From assembly GCF_016107625.1 (NCBI RefSeq), contig NZ_JABASV010000003.1, positions 124,001 through 188,000 of the forward strand: a DNA stretch of 64,000 nucleotides. The letters are read 5' to 3'. The position numbers were made by a program, and so were the translations under genes. Of the stretch, positions 45,887 to 55,389 are shown piece by piece. Below the pieces are notes generated by a model. That model did no database searches and was not told the DNA's origin. It saw only the letters and a program-made list of their open reading frames with translations. Positions within the stretch are counted from its first letter, which is position 1; each line of letters starts with the position of its first letter. The DNA is from Vreelandella alkaliphila. Its GTDB lineage: Bacteria; Pseudomonadota; Gammaproteobacteria; Pseudomonadales; Halomonadaceae.

Positions 45887-48019
45887 TTAGAACTCGTAGC
45901 GTGCAGAGAGCCACAGTCGACGTCCCTCTTCGCTATTGGCATACACATTGCCAAAGCTAGTGCCGTCACCATAAGCGCGGTAATCGACGAAGTCTTTATC
46001 GAACAAGTTGTAGATAGTGGCACTCACGTTAAATTGCTCGGTAAATGCGTAGCTGCCGCCTAAGTGGAACAGTGAATAGGCTTTGAAGTCACCTAGGTCA
46101 TCGAAAGAGGGCGCGCCCCTAACGCTTTCACGGTTACGGTAACGTTCGCTGCGGTACTCGGCGGAAAGCCACGTGTCCAACTGAGGCGTAGCTTGCCAGC
46201 GCAGCGTGGCATTGAATGCATGCTCCGGGGTATCGGTCAGCGGTTCGCCACGGTTGTTACCGCTCTTCTGTTCGCTATCGGTGTAAGTGTAGTTGGCCGA
46301 TAAGCGCCAATCTGGCGTGAACTGATAGCTGGTAGAAAGCTCGATACCCTGGGTAACGGCTTCATCGATATTGACGTCTTGGCTATAGACACCATCGGGT
46401 ACCAGCGGGTTGTTCTCAATAACAATGTCGTTGCCGCTGGCTATTTTGTCGTCAAACTCGTTATAGAACAGCGTGGCGCTAGCGGTGAAACCTGCCAGGC
46501 TATCGTAATGTGCACTAATTTCACTGCTGGTGCTGGTTTCCGGCTTAAGGTTCGGGTTGCCGATAGTGAGTATGGTGCCCTGACCGGTGACGCCGTTGAT
46601 TCCCGCATGCAGGTCATTCAGCGAGGGCGTTTTGTAGCCTCGGCTGACGCCGCCTTTCAGTGTCCAGTTTGGCGTCGTGTTCCACACCAAATAGCTACGT
46701 GGACTGAACTGGCTGCCAAAGGCATCATGATGATCGTAGCGGCCGCCAAGCGTTAGCGCCAAATCGTCACGTAGCATCCACTCATCTTCTGCAAAGAGCG
46801 ACCATGTGGTTTGCTCAAAGGTCTCATTTGCTAACCCATCATCGAGCTTAGCATCCCACCACTGCAAGCCCACTGTGGTCATGTGGTCGCCTAGCGGCAT
46901 GACATATTTGCTGTCTAACACTGTATTGGTGGTTTCTAGCTCGCGAGGCGCGCCGCCCACGATGCCAGGGAAGCCGTCATAGGCAACGCCATTTTCACCA
47001 GGAATCGTACGGCCTTTAGTTTCTGTGGTGTTGCGCATCAAACTGGATTCGAGCGTGCCTGATGCAAAGCGCCCAGTGTGACCAATAGCAACCTGCTGAC
47101 GCTCAAAACGCAACTCGTCGGCGTAGCCATTGGCGGCGCCAGGATCTGGCGCGCAGCTACGGGTGCGGCCATCTAAAGTACCGAGCTGGCATTCGTCATT
47201 GTTATAACGCTGTCGATTAACTTCACCATCCACCCAAAGGTCGTGATCGGCATTGGGTGTCCAGGTTAACTTGCCGCCCAGGTTATAGGTATCGCCTTCA
47301 ACGGGGCTGGGGCCGCGCTGGCTAACGTCAATGGCGTTGCCGTTGCCGTCAGTGTAAGTAAGTTCAGATGCATCCCGCTCGTATAAGCGACCACGCACCT
47401 GAATGCCTAGCGTGTCTTGGATAAGCGGGCCGCTGGTGTACAGGTTGATTTCGCGGCGATCACCGAAATCACGATCTTCATTAAATGTGTTTTCAACGCC
47501 TACGGAACCAACCCACTCGTGGTCTACTCGACGAGTGATGATGTTGATTACCCCGCCCATGGCGTCAGAGCCATATAGCGTCGACATTGGGCCACGAATG
47601 ACTTCGATACGTTCAATACTGGAGACAGGCGGGAAGAAGCTAGTAGACGTTTCGCCAAACCCGTTAGGCGTGACGCTGCCAGCCGCGTTCTGCCGACGGC
47701 CGTCAATAAGAATCAATGTATAGTCGCTAGGCATCCCACGAATGCTGATATTGCGGCCCCCGGTTTTGCCGACAGCCCCACCAACATCAACACCTTCTAC
47801 ATCACGTAACGCATCAGCCACGCTGGTAATGCGCTTGCGCTCCAGTTCTTCACGAGACACGACGGAAATACTGGCAGGGGCATCCACCAGTGCCTGCTCA
47901 AAACCACTTGCAGATACAACGATATTGTCTAGTTGTTCTGATTCTTGAGCTAAGGCCGCAGTGGCGGTGACGCTAAGAGCGACGGCGCTGGCTAACGCGG
48001 TGCGAGTGAAGCGTGGCAT
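45887..48019 (-). CDS. TonB-dependent outer-membrane receptor, catecholate type (second copy)
   Basis: 710-residue receptor closely similar in its plug to the one at 39470: LDNIVVSASGFEQAL, ISVVSREELERKR, ISIRGMPSDYTLILIDGRR and VIRGPMSTLYGSDAMGGVIN. Signal peptide ends near ALAQES. The barrel ends WLSARYEF. It probably takes up ferric catecholates or linear derivatives; the ligand is not known. It is divergent from the FecB-type operon and a Fur-box-like site lies 28 bases upstream of the start. Confidence 0.92.
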   Translation of the reverse strand: MPRFTRTALASAVALSVTATAALAQESEQLDNIVVSASGFEQALVDAPASISVVSREELERKRITSVADALRDVEGVDVGGAVGKTGGRNISIRGMPSDYTLILIDGRRQNAAGSVTPNGFGETSTSFFPPVSSIERIEVIRGPMSTLYGSDAMGGVINIITRRVDHEWVGSVGVENTFNEDRDFGDRREINLYTSGPLIQDTLGIQVRGRLYERDASELTYTDGNGNAIDVSQRGPSPVEGDTYNLGGKLTWTPNADHDLWVDGEVNRQRYNNDECQLGTLDGRTRSCAPDPGAANGYADELRFERQQVAIGHTGRFASGTLESSLMRNTTETKGRTIPGENGVAYDGFPGIVGGAPRELETTNTVLDSKYVMPLGDHMTTVGLQWWDAKLDDGLANETFEQTTWSLFAEDEWMLRDDLALTLGGRYDHHDAFGSQFSPRSYLVWNTTPNWTLKGGVSRGYKTPSLNDLHAGINGVTGQGTILTIGNPNLKPETSTSSEISAHYDSLAGFTASATLFYNEFDDKIASGNDIVIENNPLVPDGVYSQDVNIDEAVTQGIELSTSYQFTPDWRLSANYTYTDSEQKSGNNRGEPLTDTPEHAFNATLRWQATPQLDTWLSAEYRSERYRNRESVRGAPSFDDLGDFKAYSLFHLGGSYAFTEQFNVSATIYNLFDKDFVDYRAYGDGTSFGNVYANSEEGRRLWLSARYEF

Positions 48020-48046
48020 GGTGATCCCCTGAGATGAAACTTATTT

Positions 48047-48065
48047 GCTAATGAAAACTGTTATC
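48047..48065. promoter_or_regulatory. Fur-box-like site upstream of the second TonB receptor
   Basis: GCTAATGAAAACTGTTATC matches 14 of 19 positions of the Fur consensus, just upstream of the minus-strand receptor start at 48019. Confidence 0.55.
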
Positions 48066-48254
48066 AATCGAGGTGGTGATTCTAAGAAGAAAAGTTCCCA
48101 TATGCGAGTTTGTTTCATCGAACATTGTGTTGCTTAATATCGAACAATGCTATGAACAAAATACACCCCTATTAAGGTTATTAGGCGGCTAATTAAGCGG
48201 GTGTTGCAGTAACTGGAACGTTCGATTCGTTGGAATAATGATGCAAGTGCTTTT

Positions 48255-48273
48255 GAGAATCGTTATTATCATT
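48255..48273. promoter_or_regulatory. Fur-box-like site upstream of the siderophore importer operon
   Basis: GAGAATCGTTATTATCATT matches 13 of 19 positions of the Fur consensus (reverse-complement form), 26 bases before the binding-protein start. Confidence 0.5.
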
Positions 48274-48299
48274 GCCACAGACACTCAGGAGCGTTACTT

Positions 48300-49241
48300 A
48301 TGGGTTACTCATCGCTGCGCAACGGACTTGTAGGTATTGTGGTAGGCGGGTTATTGGTAGGTGGATCGTTGGCAAGCGTTGCTCAGGCGCGCACGCTGGA
48401 TACCGCTTACGGAGACGTTGAAGTTAGCGATGCGCCAGAGCATATTGTCACCCTGTATGAAGGTGCTTTAGATGCCGCCTTGGCTGCCGGCGTGACCCCC
48501 GTTGGCGCGGTCACTACCCGCGGTGGTGATAACGTTGCTGAGTACGTGGAAGCCCACCTAAATGGCGAGCGTCCTGAGATTGTCGGCGTTACACGTGAAA
48601 TCAATATTGAAGCGGTTCTGGCCCAACAGCCCGATTTAATTCTGGCCGCTGCTCAGCTATCGGAAGAGCAGTACCAGTTGCTATCGCGCATCGCGCCCAC
48701 CGTGGTGCCACATGCTCAACCGTTAGCGTTTGATAATTGGAAAGCGGAAGCGCGGCTTTATGGACAGGCGCTTAACCGTGAAGCGGAAATTGACGATGCG
48801 ATTGCGACCGTCGATCAGCGTATTAGCGAATTGGCCGCTGCGATTGATGATGCGAACGCAGGTGGCACTGCTGTGCTGGCTCGCTGGATGCCCAATGGCC
48901 CGATGGTGATGTCCAAAGAGCTGATCGCCACTGGCCTATTGGCGAAAGTGGGGGTAGAGGTTCGGGATGCGGGTCTGGTTGCTGAAGGTCACCCCCATAG
49001 CGATATACTCAGTCTTGAAAACCTTTCCCAAGTGGACGGCGATTGGCTGTTCCTGGCTACGCTTAACGCCGATGGCCAAGCGGCGTTAGATGCCGCCAAG
49101 CAAAGCTCCGCCTTCACACGTTTGGACGTAGTTAAACAAGATCAGGTCGTGCCGGTGAATGGCCAACTGTGGAGCAGTGCCAACGGCCCGCTGGCCGCCC
49201 AAGCCATTCTGGACGATATTGAGAACGCATTGTTGCCGTGA
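48300..49241 (+). CDS. Periplasmic ferric-siderophore-binding protein (FecB/FhuD type)
   Basis: 313-residue type III solute-binding protein with a cleavable signal (SLASVAQARTLDTAYG) and no lipobox Cys. Typical segments: HIVTLYEGALDAALAAGVTPVG, INIEAVLAQQPDLILAA and the closing VNGQLWSSANGPLAAQAILDDI. It delivers a ferric siderophore to the two FecCD-type permeases that follow. GGAGCG lies eight bases before ATG. The stop overlaps the permease GTG start as GTGA. Confidence 0.9.
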   Translation: MGYSSLRNGLVGIVVGGLLVGGSLASVAQARTLDTAYGDVEVSDAPEHIVTLYEGALDAALAAGVTPVGAVTTRGGDNVAEYVEAHLNGERPEIVGVTREINIEAVLAQQPDLILAAAQLSEEQYQLLSRIAPTVVPHAQPLAFDNWKAEARLYGQALNREAEIDDAIATVDQRISELAAAIDDANAGGTAVLARWMPNGPMVMSKELIATGLLAKVGVEVRDAGLVAEGHPHSDILSLENLSQVDGDWLFLATLNADGQAALDAAKQSSAFTRLDVVKQDQVVPVNGQLWSSANGPLAAQAILDDIENALLP

Positions 49242-50281
49242 AAGATGCCGTGACATCACTATCTAGCGCAATGGGCAGCGCCAGTCGTCGGCGCTATGCT
49301 CCCCGTACATGGATGCTTATTTTGCTCACCGCCCTTGTGGCGGTGAGCGTCGTTAGTTTGCTGATTGGGGCAGGTGAGGTTGGGCCACGCCGAGTACTGG
49401 GATTGCTGCAGGGCGCCAGCGACAGCGAAGCGCAGTTTATCGTCTGGGAGCTCCGCGCTCCGCGTACCTTAATTGGCATTGTGGTGGGAATTGCATTGGG
49501 CGTTGCCGGGGCGCTGCTACAAGCCATTTCCCGCAACCCGCTCGCCGAGCCGGGGCTGCTGGGGGTAAGCGCAGGAGCGGCCTTTGCGGTAGCACTGGCA
49601 CTGGTGCTAGGAGCTAGCGCTGCCACGCTACGCATTTCGGTTGCCCAGTTAGGAGCACTGATCGGCTGTGTGTGTGTCCTCAGCGTGGCGCGTTTTCGCG
49701 GAGTGGGAAATGACCCCGTGCGTTTAGTGTTGGCGGGGGCGGCATTTTCTGGGTTGTTAGGCTCGCTCACCTCATTAATGCTGCTGTACGACCAGCGCGC
49801 CGCGGATGAGATTCGTTTTTGGGTGGTAGGCAGCCTTGCAGGAAGACGGCTGGATGATCTTGTGGCGGTGCTGCCGAGTTTACTAGTTGCTGCCATCGCG
49901 GTGGTTATCATGGCGCGGCCACTGGCAGCGCTGGCGCTAGGCGAGCGAGCGGCGAGTGGCTTGGGGCATCACCCCACGCTGATCCGCTGGGTAGCCGTAG
50001 GTTGCGTGGCACTGCTAGTTGGCGCGGCAACTGCGATTGCCGGGCCGATCGCCTTTGTAGGGCTGGTGGTGCCATTTGTAGCGCGTGCGTTTGCAGGGCC
50101 CGATATTCGCCGCACGCTGTGGTTTTGCCTGCCGATAGGCCCATTGATTGTGCTTATGGCGGATATTATCTCGCGTGTTGCCGTGGCACCTTCTGAGCTG
50201 CCATTGGGGGTGCTTACCGCGCTATGTGGCGCGCCGGTATTGATTGCCGTGGTGCGTGCTAAACGGTTACCCATGCTGTAA
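49238..50281 (+). CDS. FecCD-type siderophore ABC permease 1
   Basis: 347-residue permease with about nine to ten membrane segments. FecCD features: WELRAPRTLIGIVVGIALGVAGALLQAISRNPLAEPGLLGVS in pieces (RAPRTLIGIVVG; LLQAISRNPLAEPGLLG) and GPIAFVGLVVPFVAR near residue 268, the cytoplasmic coupling segment. Start GTG overlaps the binding-protein stop. It works with the second permease as a heterodimer. Confidence 0.92.
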   Translation: MKDAVTSLSSAMGSASRRRYAPRTWMLILLTALVAVSVVSLLIGAGEVGPRRVLGLLQGASDSEAQFIVWELRAPRTLIGIVVGIALGVAGALLQAISRNPLAEPGLLGVSAGAAFAVALALVLGASAATLRISVAQLGALIGCVCVLSVARFRGVGNDPVRLVLAGAAFSGLLGSLTSLMLLYDQRAADEIRFWVVGSLAGRRLDDLVAVLPSLLVAAIAVVIMARPLAALALGERAASGLGHHPTLIRWVAVGCVALLVGAATAIAGPIAFVGLVVPFVARAFAGPDIRRTLWFCLPIGPLIVLMADIISRVAVAPSELPLGVLTALCGAPVLIAVVRAKRLPML

Positions 50282-50341
50282 CGCTTTTTTTTAACACCCT
50301 GCCGCTCGGGCGTCTTGGTGTCATCTTGGTGATGTGTTGAT

Positions 50342-51484
50342 ATGAAAGTAATGGCGAATCATCCGCCTTTAACGGATGTTGTCACTCCCAGCCATGTTTT
50401 AAACAATGTTCCAATCCATACCGCAGAGCATGCCGATAGCGTGCCAGCGCCGGAAGGCTACTGGCATATCGCGCTACCCCGTTGGGGCTATAGTTTCCTG
50501 CTCGAAAAGCGCGCGCTAGCGGTCAATATTGGTTTGTTGATTGCGTTGCTGGCATCTTGCCTGCTCTATCTAAGCTTAGGTAGCGTACCGCTGGCGCCCA
50601 GTGCGGTTATTCCTGCCGTATTAGGTAAGGGCGACATGATGACGGCCTTTATGGTTCAGGAGCTGCGTTTGCCTCGTTTGGCCGCTGCTTGTTTTGCCGG
50701 AGCGGCGTTCGCACTTTCAGGTATTTTGATGCAAACCCTGGCACGCAATCGCTTAGCCACGCCCGGCATTATCGGTATTGATAATGGCGCAACGGCGTTT
50801 GCGGTGGCCTCTATTGTAGGCATGAGCGTGTCTATTGCGCCGCCCGCGATGGCTCTGGCCGGGGCAACGACCGCCGCCGTGCTGACCTTTGGCCTCGCGG
50901 CAGGCAGTGGCACTCAGGGGTATCGGTTTATTGTCGCGGGCATTGGCGTGGGAGCGGTGTTTGGTGCTGTCACTCAATTAATGCTGGCGCGGGTGGCGAT
51001 TGACACCGCTAATGCCGCCTACCCATGGACAGTAGGATCACTCAATGCACGCCCCGGCGGCGCAGTACAACTGCTGGGGGTTGGCTTGGCATTGGGGGTG
51101 ATTGCCGCCTTGGCGTTAGCGCGCTCACTGACACTACTGCGCTTTAAAGATGCCACCGCCAGCGGCCTAGGGCTTCGTGTGAAAGCCCGCAGGCTACAGA
51201 TCCTGATGCTTTCCGTTGTGCTTACCGCCTTTGCGGTTGCTGTGGCGGGACCTGTAGGCATGGTTGCACTGATTGGCCCAGAGATTGCCCGCTCACTCTC
51301 CAGCGCTCGACATGTGCCGATTATGGCCGCCACCTTAGCCGGTGCTTTAGTGATGCTGTTGGCCGACCTTGCCGGGCGCACCCTCTTGGCGCCGATTGAA
51401 ATTCCCGTTGGCATTGTCACCGCGGTGATTGGCGGGCCCTGGCTGCTATGGATATTAATGCGCCCACAACGGAGCCGCCCATGA
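50342..51484 (+). CDS. FecCD-type siderophore ABC permease 2
   Basis: 380-residue permease with FecCD motifs VQELRLPRLAAACFAGAAFALSG in pieces (RLPRLAAACFAG), QTLARNRLATPGIIGIDNGA and GPVGMVALIGPEIAR. It has an N-terminal extension of about 60 residues before the first membrane segment, longer than its partner. ATG 50342 is followed by another in-frame ATG at 50351, and no strong ribosome site distinguishes them. Its stop overlaps the ATPase start (ATGA). Confidence 0.9.
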   Translation: MKVMANHPPLTDVVTPSHVLNNVPIHTAEHADSVPAPEGYWHIALPRWGYSFLLEKRALAVNIGLLIALLASCLLYLSLGSVPLAPSAVIPAVLGKGDMMTAFMVQELRLPRLAAACFAGAAFALSGILMQTLARNRLATPGIIGIDNGATAFAVASIVGMSVSIAPPAMALAGATTAAVLTFGLAAGSGTQGYRFIVAGIGVGAVFGAVTQLMLARVAIDTANAAYPWTVGSLNARPGGAVQLLGVGLALGVIAALALARSLTLLRFKDATASGLGLRVKARRLQILMLSVVLTAFAVAVAGPVGMVALIGPEIARSLSSARHVPIMAATLAGALVMLLADLAGRTLLAPIEIPVGIVTAVIGGPWLLWILMRPQRSRP

Positions 51485-52335
51485 ACAACTCATCTCTTTC
51501 ACCAGAGCAAGTTTCACCAGGACAAGTATCAGCAACGCCTGTTTCACCAACGCTGGCCACCGATGCGTTGTGTATGAGCTACGGCCAGCGCCGAGTGATT
51601 GAAAACCTGGACATTAGCCTGCCAAGCGGGCAGGTCACCGCCATTGTTGGCCCTAACGGCTGCGGCAAATCAACGCTACTTTCCGGCCTTGCTCGTTTGC
51701 ACAAACCAGGTAGCGGCGCGGTACTGCTGGATAGCCAGGATATTCAACACCTGCCCGCGCGTCAGTTAGCTACTCAGCTAGCGTTGCTGCCCCAAGAGGC
51801 GGTGGCTCCAGAAGGCTTAACCGTCACTGAATTGATTCGCTTTGGCCGCCAGCCCCATCAAGGCTGGTTGCGTCAATGGTCAGCGGAAGACCAGCGTGTG
51901 GTGCAGTACGCGCTCGATGCTGCTGGTTTGGAAGACCTCGCCGATCGGCCGCTAGAAGCGCTTTCCGGCGGCCAACGCCAGCGTGCCTGGATCGCCATGA
52001 CCATTGCTCAGCAAACGCCGCTTCTGCTTTTAGATGAACCCACCTCTGCGCTAGACTTAGGCCATCAGATTGAAGTGTTTGAGTTAGTGCGCCACTTGGC
52101 TTGCCATGGCCGCACGGTGGTGATGGTATTGCACGACCTCGCCAGTGCTTGTCGTTATTCAGACAACCTGATTGCGATGCGCGATGGCCAGATTATTGCT
52201 CAGGGAGCGCCCGCTGAGGTGGTGACGCCCGAGCTAGTACGCGAGCTTTACCAGGTAGACTGTACGCTGCTGCTTGATCCGGATACTGGCAGCCCCTTGC
52301 TGGCTAACGTGCGTCGCGTGGCTCAGCCGGCATAA
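51481..52335 (+). CDS. Siderophore ABC transporter ATP-binding protein
   Basis: 284-residue FecE/FhuC-type ATPase: Walker A GPNGCGKST (about residue 60), signature LSGGQRQRAWIAM (about 162), Walker B LLLLDEPTSALDLG (about 183). Start chosen at ATG 51481 because it overlaps the permease stop (ATGA) with GGAG upstream; the frame is also open to 51448. The first 25 residues are a low-complexity Ser/Pro/Gln repeat (SPEQVSPGQVSATPVSP) absent from ordinary homologues. Confidence 0.92.
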   Translation: MNNSSLSPEQVSPGQVSATPVSPTLATDALCMSYGQRRVIENLDISLPSGQVTAIVGPNGCGKSTLLSGLARLHKPGSGAVLLDSQDIQHLPARQLATQLALLPQEAVAPEGLTVTELIRFGRQPHQGWLRQWSAEDQRVVQYALDAAGLEDLADRPLEALSGGQRQRAWIAMTIAQQTPLLLLDEPTSALDLGHQIEVFELVRHLACHGRTVVMVLHDLASACRYSDNLIAMRDGQIIAQGAPAEVVTPELVRELYQVDCTLLLDPDTGSPLLANVRRVAQPA

Positions 52336-52409
52336 GCGCCACTCAGTAACTTCAGCCCATAGTTCTCGTTCTCTCTACATTCTCTCAATAACTTCTAAAA
52401 GGAACCGAT

Positions 52410-54245
52410 GTGGCTTCTTCACCACCTCGCGCTCAAGCGACGTCTTCAAACCAAAGCTTTCAAGCGCTCGTGCGACTGCTGCGCTATGCCAAAGGTTATC
52501 GGCGGCGGATTGCCGCGGCCACCGCCTGTTCCATTATTAATAAACTATTTGATATCGCTCCGGAAATTCTGATCGGTGTGGCGATTGATGTGGTGGTGAA
52601 TCAGGAAAACAGCTTTGTCGCGCGGCTGGGGTTTGAAACGCCTCATCAACAAATCACCATTTTGGCGGTGCTGACGTTCTTTATCTGGGCGGGGGAGTCG
52701 CTGTTCGAGTACCTGTTCCAAATTCTCTGGCGCAACCTTGCCCAGCGGCTACAGGCGGATATGCGTCAGGACACCTACGAGCACGCCCAGCGCTTGGATA
52801 TGGCGTTTTTCGAATCTAAAAGCTCCGGCCAGCTCGTCGCCACCATGAACGACGACGTGAACCAACTGGAGCGCTTCCTGGACGGCGGAGCCAACGCGCT
52901 GATTCAAGTTGGTGTGACGGTAATAGCGGTAGGCGCTGTGTTCTTTGTACTGTCACCGCTGATTGCGCTACTGGCGTTCACGCCGATTCCGCTGATTATC
53001 TGGGGCGCCTTCTTCTTCCAACGCAAAGCTGGGCCGCTGTATAGCGATGTGCGTGAAAAGGTGGGTGATCTTGCCAGCCGCCTTTCCAACAACCTAAGCG
53101 GCATTGCCACCATCAAAAGCTTTACCAGTGAAGCACGGGAAGCCGAGCGCCTCCGTGATGCCAGCGAAGCCTATTTAGAAGCCAATCGCCGGGCGATAAA
53201 GGTCAGCTCCGCGTTTATACCCGTCATCCGTATGGCGATTCTGGCGGGCTTTCTCGCCACCTTTACCGTCGGTGGCATGATGGCGCTGAACGGCAGCCTC
53301 AATGTAGGCGCTTATGGCGTCCTGGTTTTCCTTACCCAGCGCTTGCTGTGGCCGCTCACTGGCCTTGCCCAAGTGATTGACCTGTTCGAGCGCGCAATGG
53401 CCAGCACCAAGCGAATTCTCGACCTGCTGGAAGTGCCGATTACGGTTAAAGATGAAAGTGCGACGCCTCTCTCTGCGCCCGTGAAAGGCGAGGTGCAGTT
53501 CGAAGCAGTGAGCTTCCACTACGCCTCTAGCCAAGTAGGGGTGAATGGCGTAGATCTCCACGTGCCTGCAGGCAACACTCTAGCGCTAGTAGGCGCTACC
53601 GGTTCCGGTAAATCGACCCTGATCAAATTGCTGCTGCGCTTTTACGACCCAGTCAGCGGCCGCGTACTGGTCGACGGTCAGCCGATCACAGAAGTCAGTA
53701 TGCACTCGCTGCGCCAAGCGATAGGGTTGGTGAGTCAGGATGTGTACCTGTTTGAAGGCAGCATTCGCGACAATATTGCTTACGGCAAACCCGATGCCTC
53801 GGAGGCCGCGATTATTGACGCCGCGAAAACCGCCGAAGCCTGGAGTTTTATTGAAACGCTGCCCCAAGGGTTGGAAACCCCGGTTGGTGAGCGAGGAGTA
53901 TTACTCTCTGGCGGCCAACGTCAGCGGCTTTCGCTGGCCAGGGCGCTGCTTAAAGATCCGCCGATTCTGGTGCTGGATGAAGCCACAAGCGCGGTGGATA
54001 ACGAAACTGAAGCTGCCATTCAACGTTCACTAAAGCGCATCGCCCATGGCCGCACGGTGATTATGATTGCCCACCGGCTTTCGACCATTGTGCATGCCGA
54101 TGAAATCGTGGTGATCGAAAATGGACGCGTTGCTGAACGCGGTAAGCACTCAAGCTTGTTGGTGTCTGATGGCCACTATGCTGCCCAGTGGCGAGTACAA
54201 ACTGGCGCCGCCCAGGCAGGCGATGTGGAAACACTCAGCCACTGA
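52410..54245 (+). CDS. ABC exporter, fused membrane and ATPase domains
   Basis: 611-residue half-transporter: six membrane segments (about 35-330) and an ATPase domain with Walker A GATGSGKST (about 398), LSGGQRQRLSLARAL (about 504), Walker B ILVLDEATSAVD (about 527) and H-loop MIAHRLSTI. Start is GTG 52410, six bases after AAGGA; an ATG two bases earlier is in another frame. It follows the siderophore importer by 74 bases, so it may act in siderophore handling (as IrtAB or YbtPQ do), but it could be a general exporter. Confidence 0.88.
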   Translation: MASSPPRAQATSSNQSFQALVRLLRYAKGYRRRIAAATACSIINKLFDIAPEILIGVAIDVVVNQENSFVARLGFETPHQQITILAVLTFFIWAGESLFEYLFQILWRNLAQRLQADMRQDTYEHAQRLDMAFFESKSSGQLVATMNDDVNQLERFLDGGANALIQVGVTVIAVGAVFFVLSPLIALLAFTPIPLIIWGAFFFQRKAGPLYSDVREKVGDLASRLSNNLSGIATIKSFTSEAREAERLRDASEAYLEANRRAIKVSSAFIPVIRMAILAGFLATFTVGGMMALNGSLNVGAYGVLVFLTQRLLWPLTGLAQVIDLFERAMASTKRILDLLEVPITVKDESATPLSAPVKGEVQFEAVSFHYASSQVGVNGVDLHVPAGNTLALVGATGSGKSTLIKLLLRFYDPVSGRVLVDGQPITEVSMHSLRQAIGLVSQDVYLFEGSIRDNIAYGKPDASEAAIIDAAKTAEAWSFIETLPQGLETPVGERGVLLSGGQRQRLSLARALLKDPPILVLDEATSAVDNETEAAIQRSLKRIAHGRTVIMIAHRLSTIVHADEIVVIENGRVAERGKHSSLLVSDGHYAAQWRVQTGAAQAGDVETLSH

Positions 54246-54264
54246 ACGCGCCTTACGGCGCGTT
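54245..54264. terminator. Hairpin at convergent gene ends
   Basis: AACGCGCC (54245-54252) and GGCGCGTT (54257-54264) form a perfect stem that overlaps both stop codons, of the ABC exporter and the convergent YceI-like gene. No T-run is present on either side. Confidence 0.4.
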
Positions 54265-54853
54265 AGCGGTTCACCAGCAGGGCATTCAAGGTGACCGGTA
54301 CATGCTCGTCAATCTCCTGATAGCCCAGCAACGACAGCACGGTTCGTACCGTGCTGTTGGCCATCAGCGCGCGGCCATCCATCGCCATCGGTTCAGCATG
54401 GGTAACACGCACTTCGTTCAACCCTTCACGGGTAAAGCGCAGCGGCACCGACTCTTCCTGATTAATCAGGTCGGTTTGTACCCGAAAGGTAAGCGTTTCT
54501 ACCATGGATTCACCAATATCCAAGCCATCTAACCGCTCTGGCGGCATCTGCGCGACCAGTGTGACTAGCGTGGTATTGGCCAGCAAGCCCACCCAAGGCG
54601 GCAAATCACCAAAGCGAGTCAGCAAATCCGTTTGGCTCAAACGTAACGGCAGGCGCAGGGTGCCATCGGCAGAGATATCACCCTGCAAATTATTCACCTG
54701 ATGGTGATGGGTTTGCGGGGCATTGCCATCTAATTGAGTAATAGACGCCTGCACCCGCGACTGACCAGGATCTAGCTGCCAATCCGCATGAATCGGCACC
54801 GCCAACAATAGCGGGATAAGAGCAATCAAAGCTTTCACAGCACGTCTCCGCAT
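54263..54853 (-). CDS. Secreted YceI-like protein
   Basis: 196-residue protein with a signal peptide (RRRAVKALIALIPLLLAVPIHA as the hydrophobic start) and a mature region beginning DWQLDPGQSRVQASITQ, resembling the YceI lipocalin-like fold that binds isoprenoid or other hydrophobic ligands. Similarity is partial. The frame extends to a TTG at 54886, but ATG 54853 directly precedes the signal peptide. Converges with the ABC exporter gene. Confidence 0.7.
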   Translation of the reverse strand: MRRRAVKALIALIPLLLAVPIHADWQLDPGQSRVQASITQLDGNAPQTHHHQVNNLQGDISADGTLRLPLRLSQTDLLTRFGDLPPWVGLLANTTLVTLVAQMPPERLDGLDIGESMVETLTFRVQTDLINQEESVPLRFTREGLNEVRVTHAEPMAMDGRALMANSTVRTVLSLLGYQEIDEHVPVTLNALLVNR

Positions 54854-54980
54854 TAGGAACTCACTACCAGACCCCACGCTTTTCAATAAGTGCCCCTAAA
54901 AAATTGCTGCTATCACCACAAGATAGCACCGTAAGGGGTAGCCTCGCCCGAACACATTCGCTATTATATGCACGCTTCAC

Positions 54981-55057
<77 letters not shown>

Positions 55058-55134
55058 TTCAGATCAACTACTGAAGAATTTTCTGTCCCATAGTCCAAGG
55101 GTACAGAGCTGATCTTTCAGGCCCTGGAAGTTTT

Positions 55135-55359
55135 TGTAGCCTCGTTGTCAAGTCCCCCTCTGGTAGCTGGAAAGCCGGCATCCGCAAATCGGGTTGGCAA
55201 GCGGCACCTGCCTACGTTATCCCCACCAAGAAACCCAGCAGCCAGAAGAGCGAACGCCCCAAGGCCAATACGTTGATTGAGCATTTGGGTAAATACTCGC
55301 TAGCAGCCCTTACGCCAGAGCTGGTCGTCAACTACCGTGACAAGCGTTTTAACAGTTTG
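55135..55359 (+). pseudogene. Tyrosine integrase remnant
   Basis: In one frame (open from 55075 to a stop at 55429) the translation reads VVKSPSGSWKAGIRKSGWQ, then PTKKPSSQKSERPKANTL and LGKYSLAALTPELVVNYRDK. This is the N-terminal arm and SAM-like core-binding domain of phage-type integrases, with roughly 50 codons missing between the two parts and the whole catalytic domain absent. Its position just 3' of a tRNA gene is typical of an element that used the tRNA as attachment site. Confidence 0.75.
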
Positions 55360-55389
55360 GGACGTGTCGGATCCCGTGTAATTGTGCAG

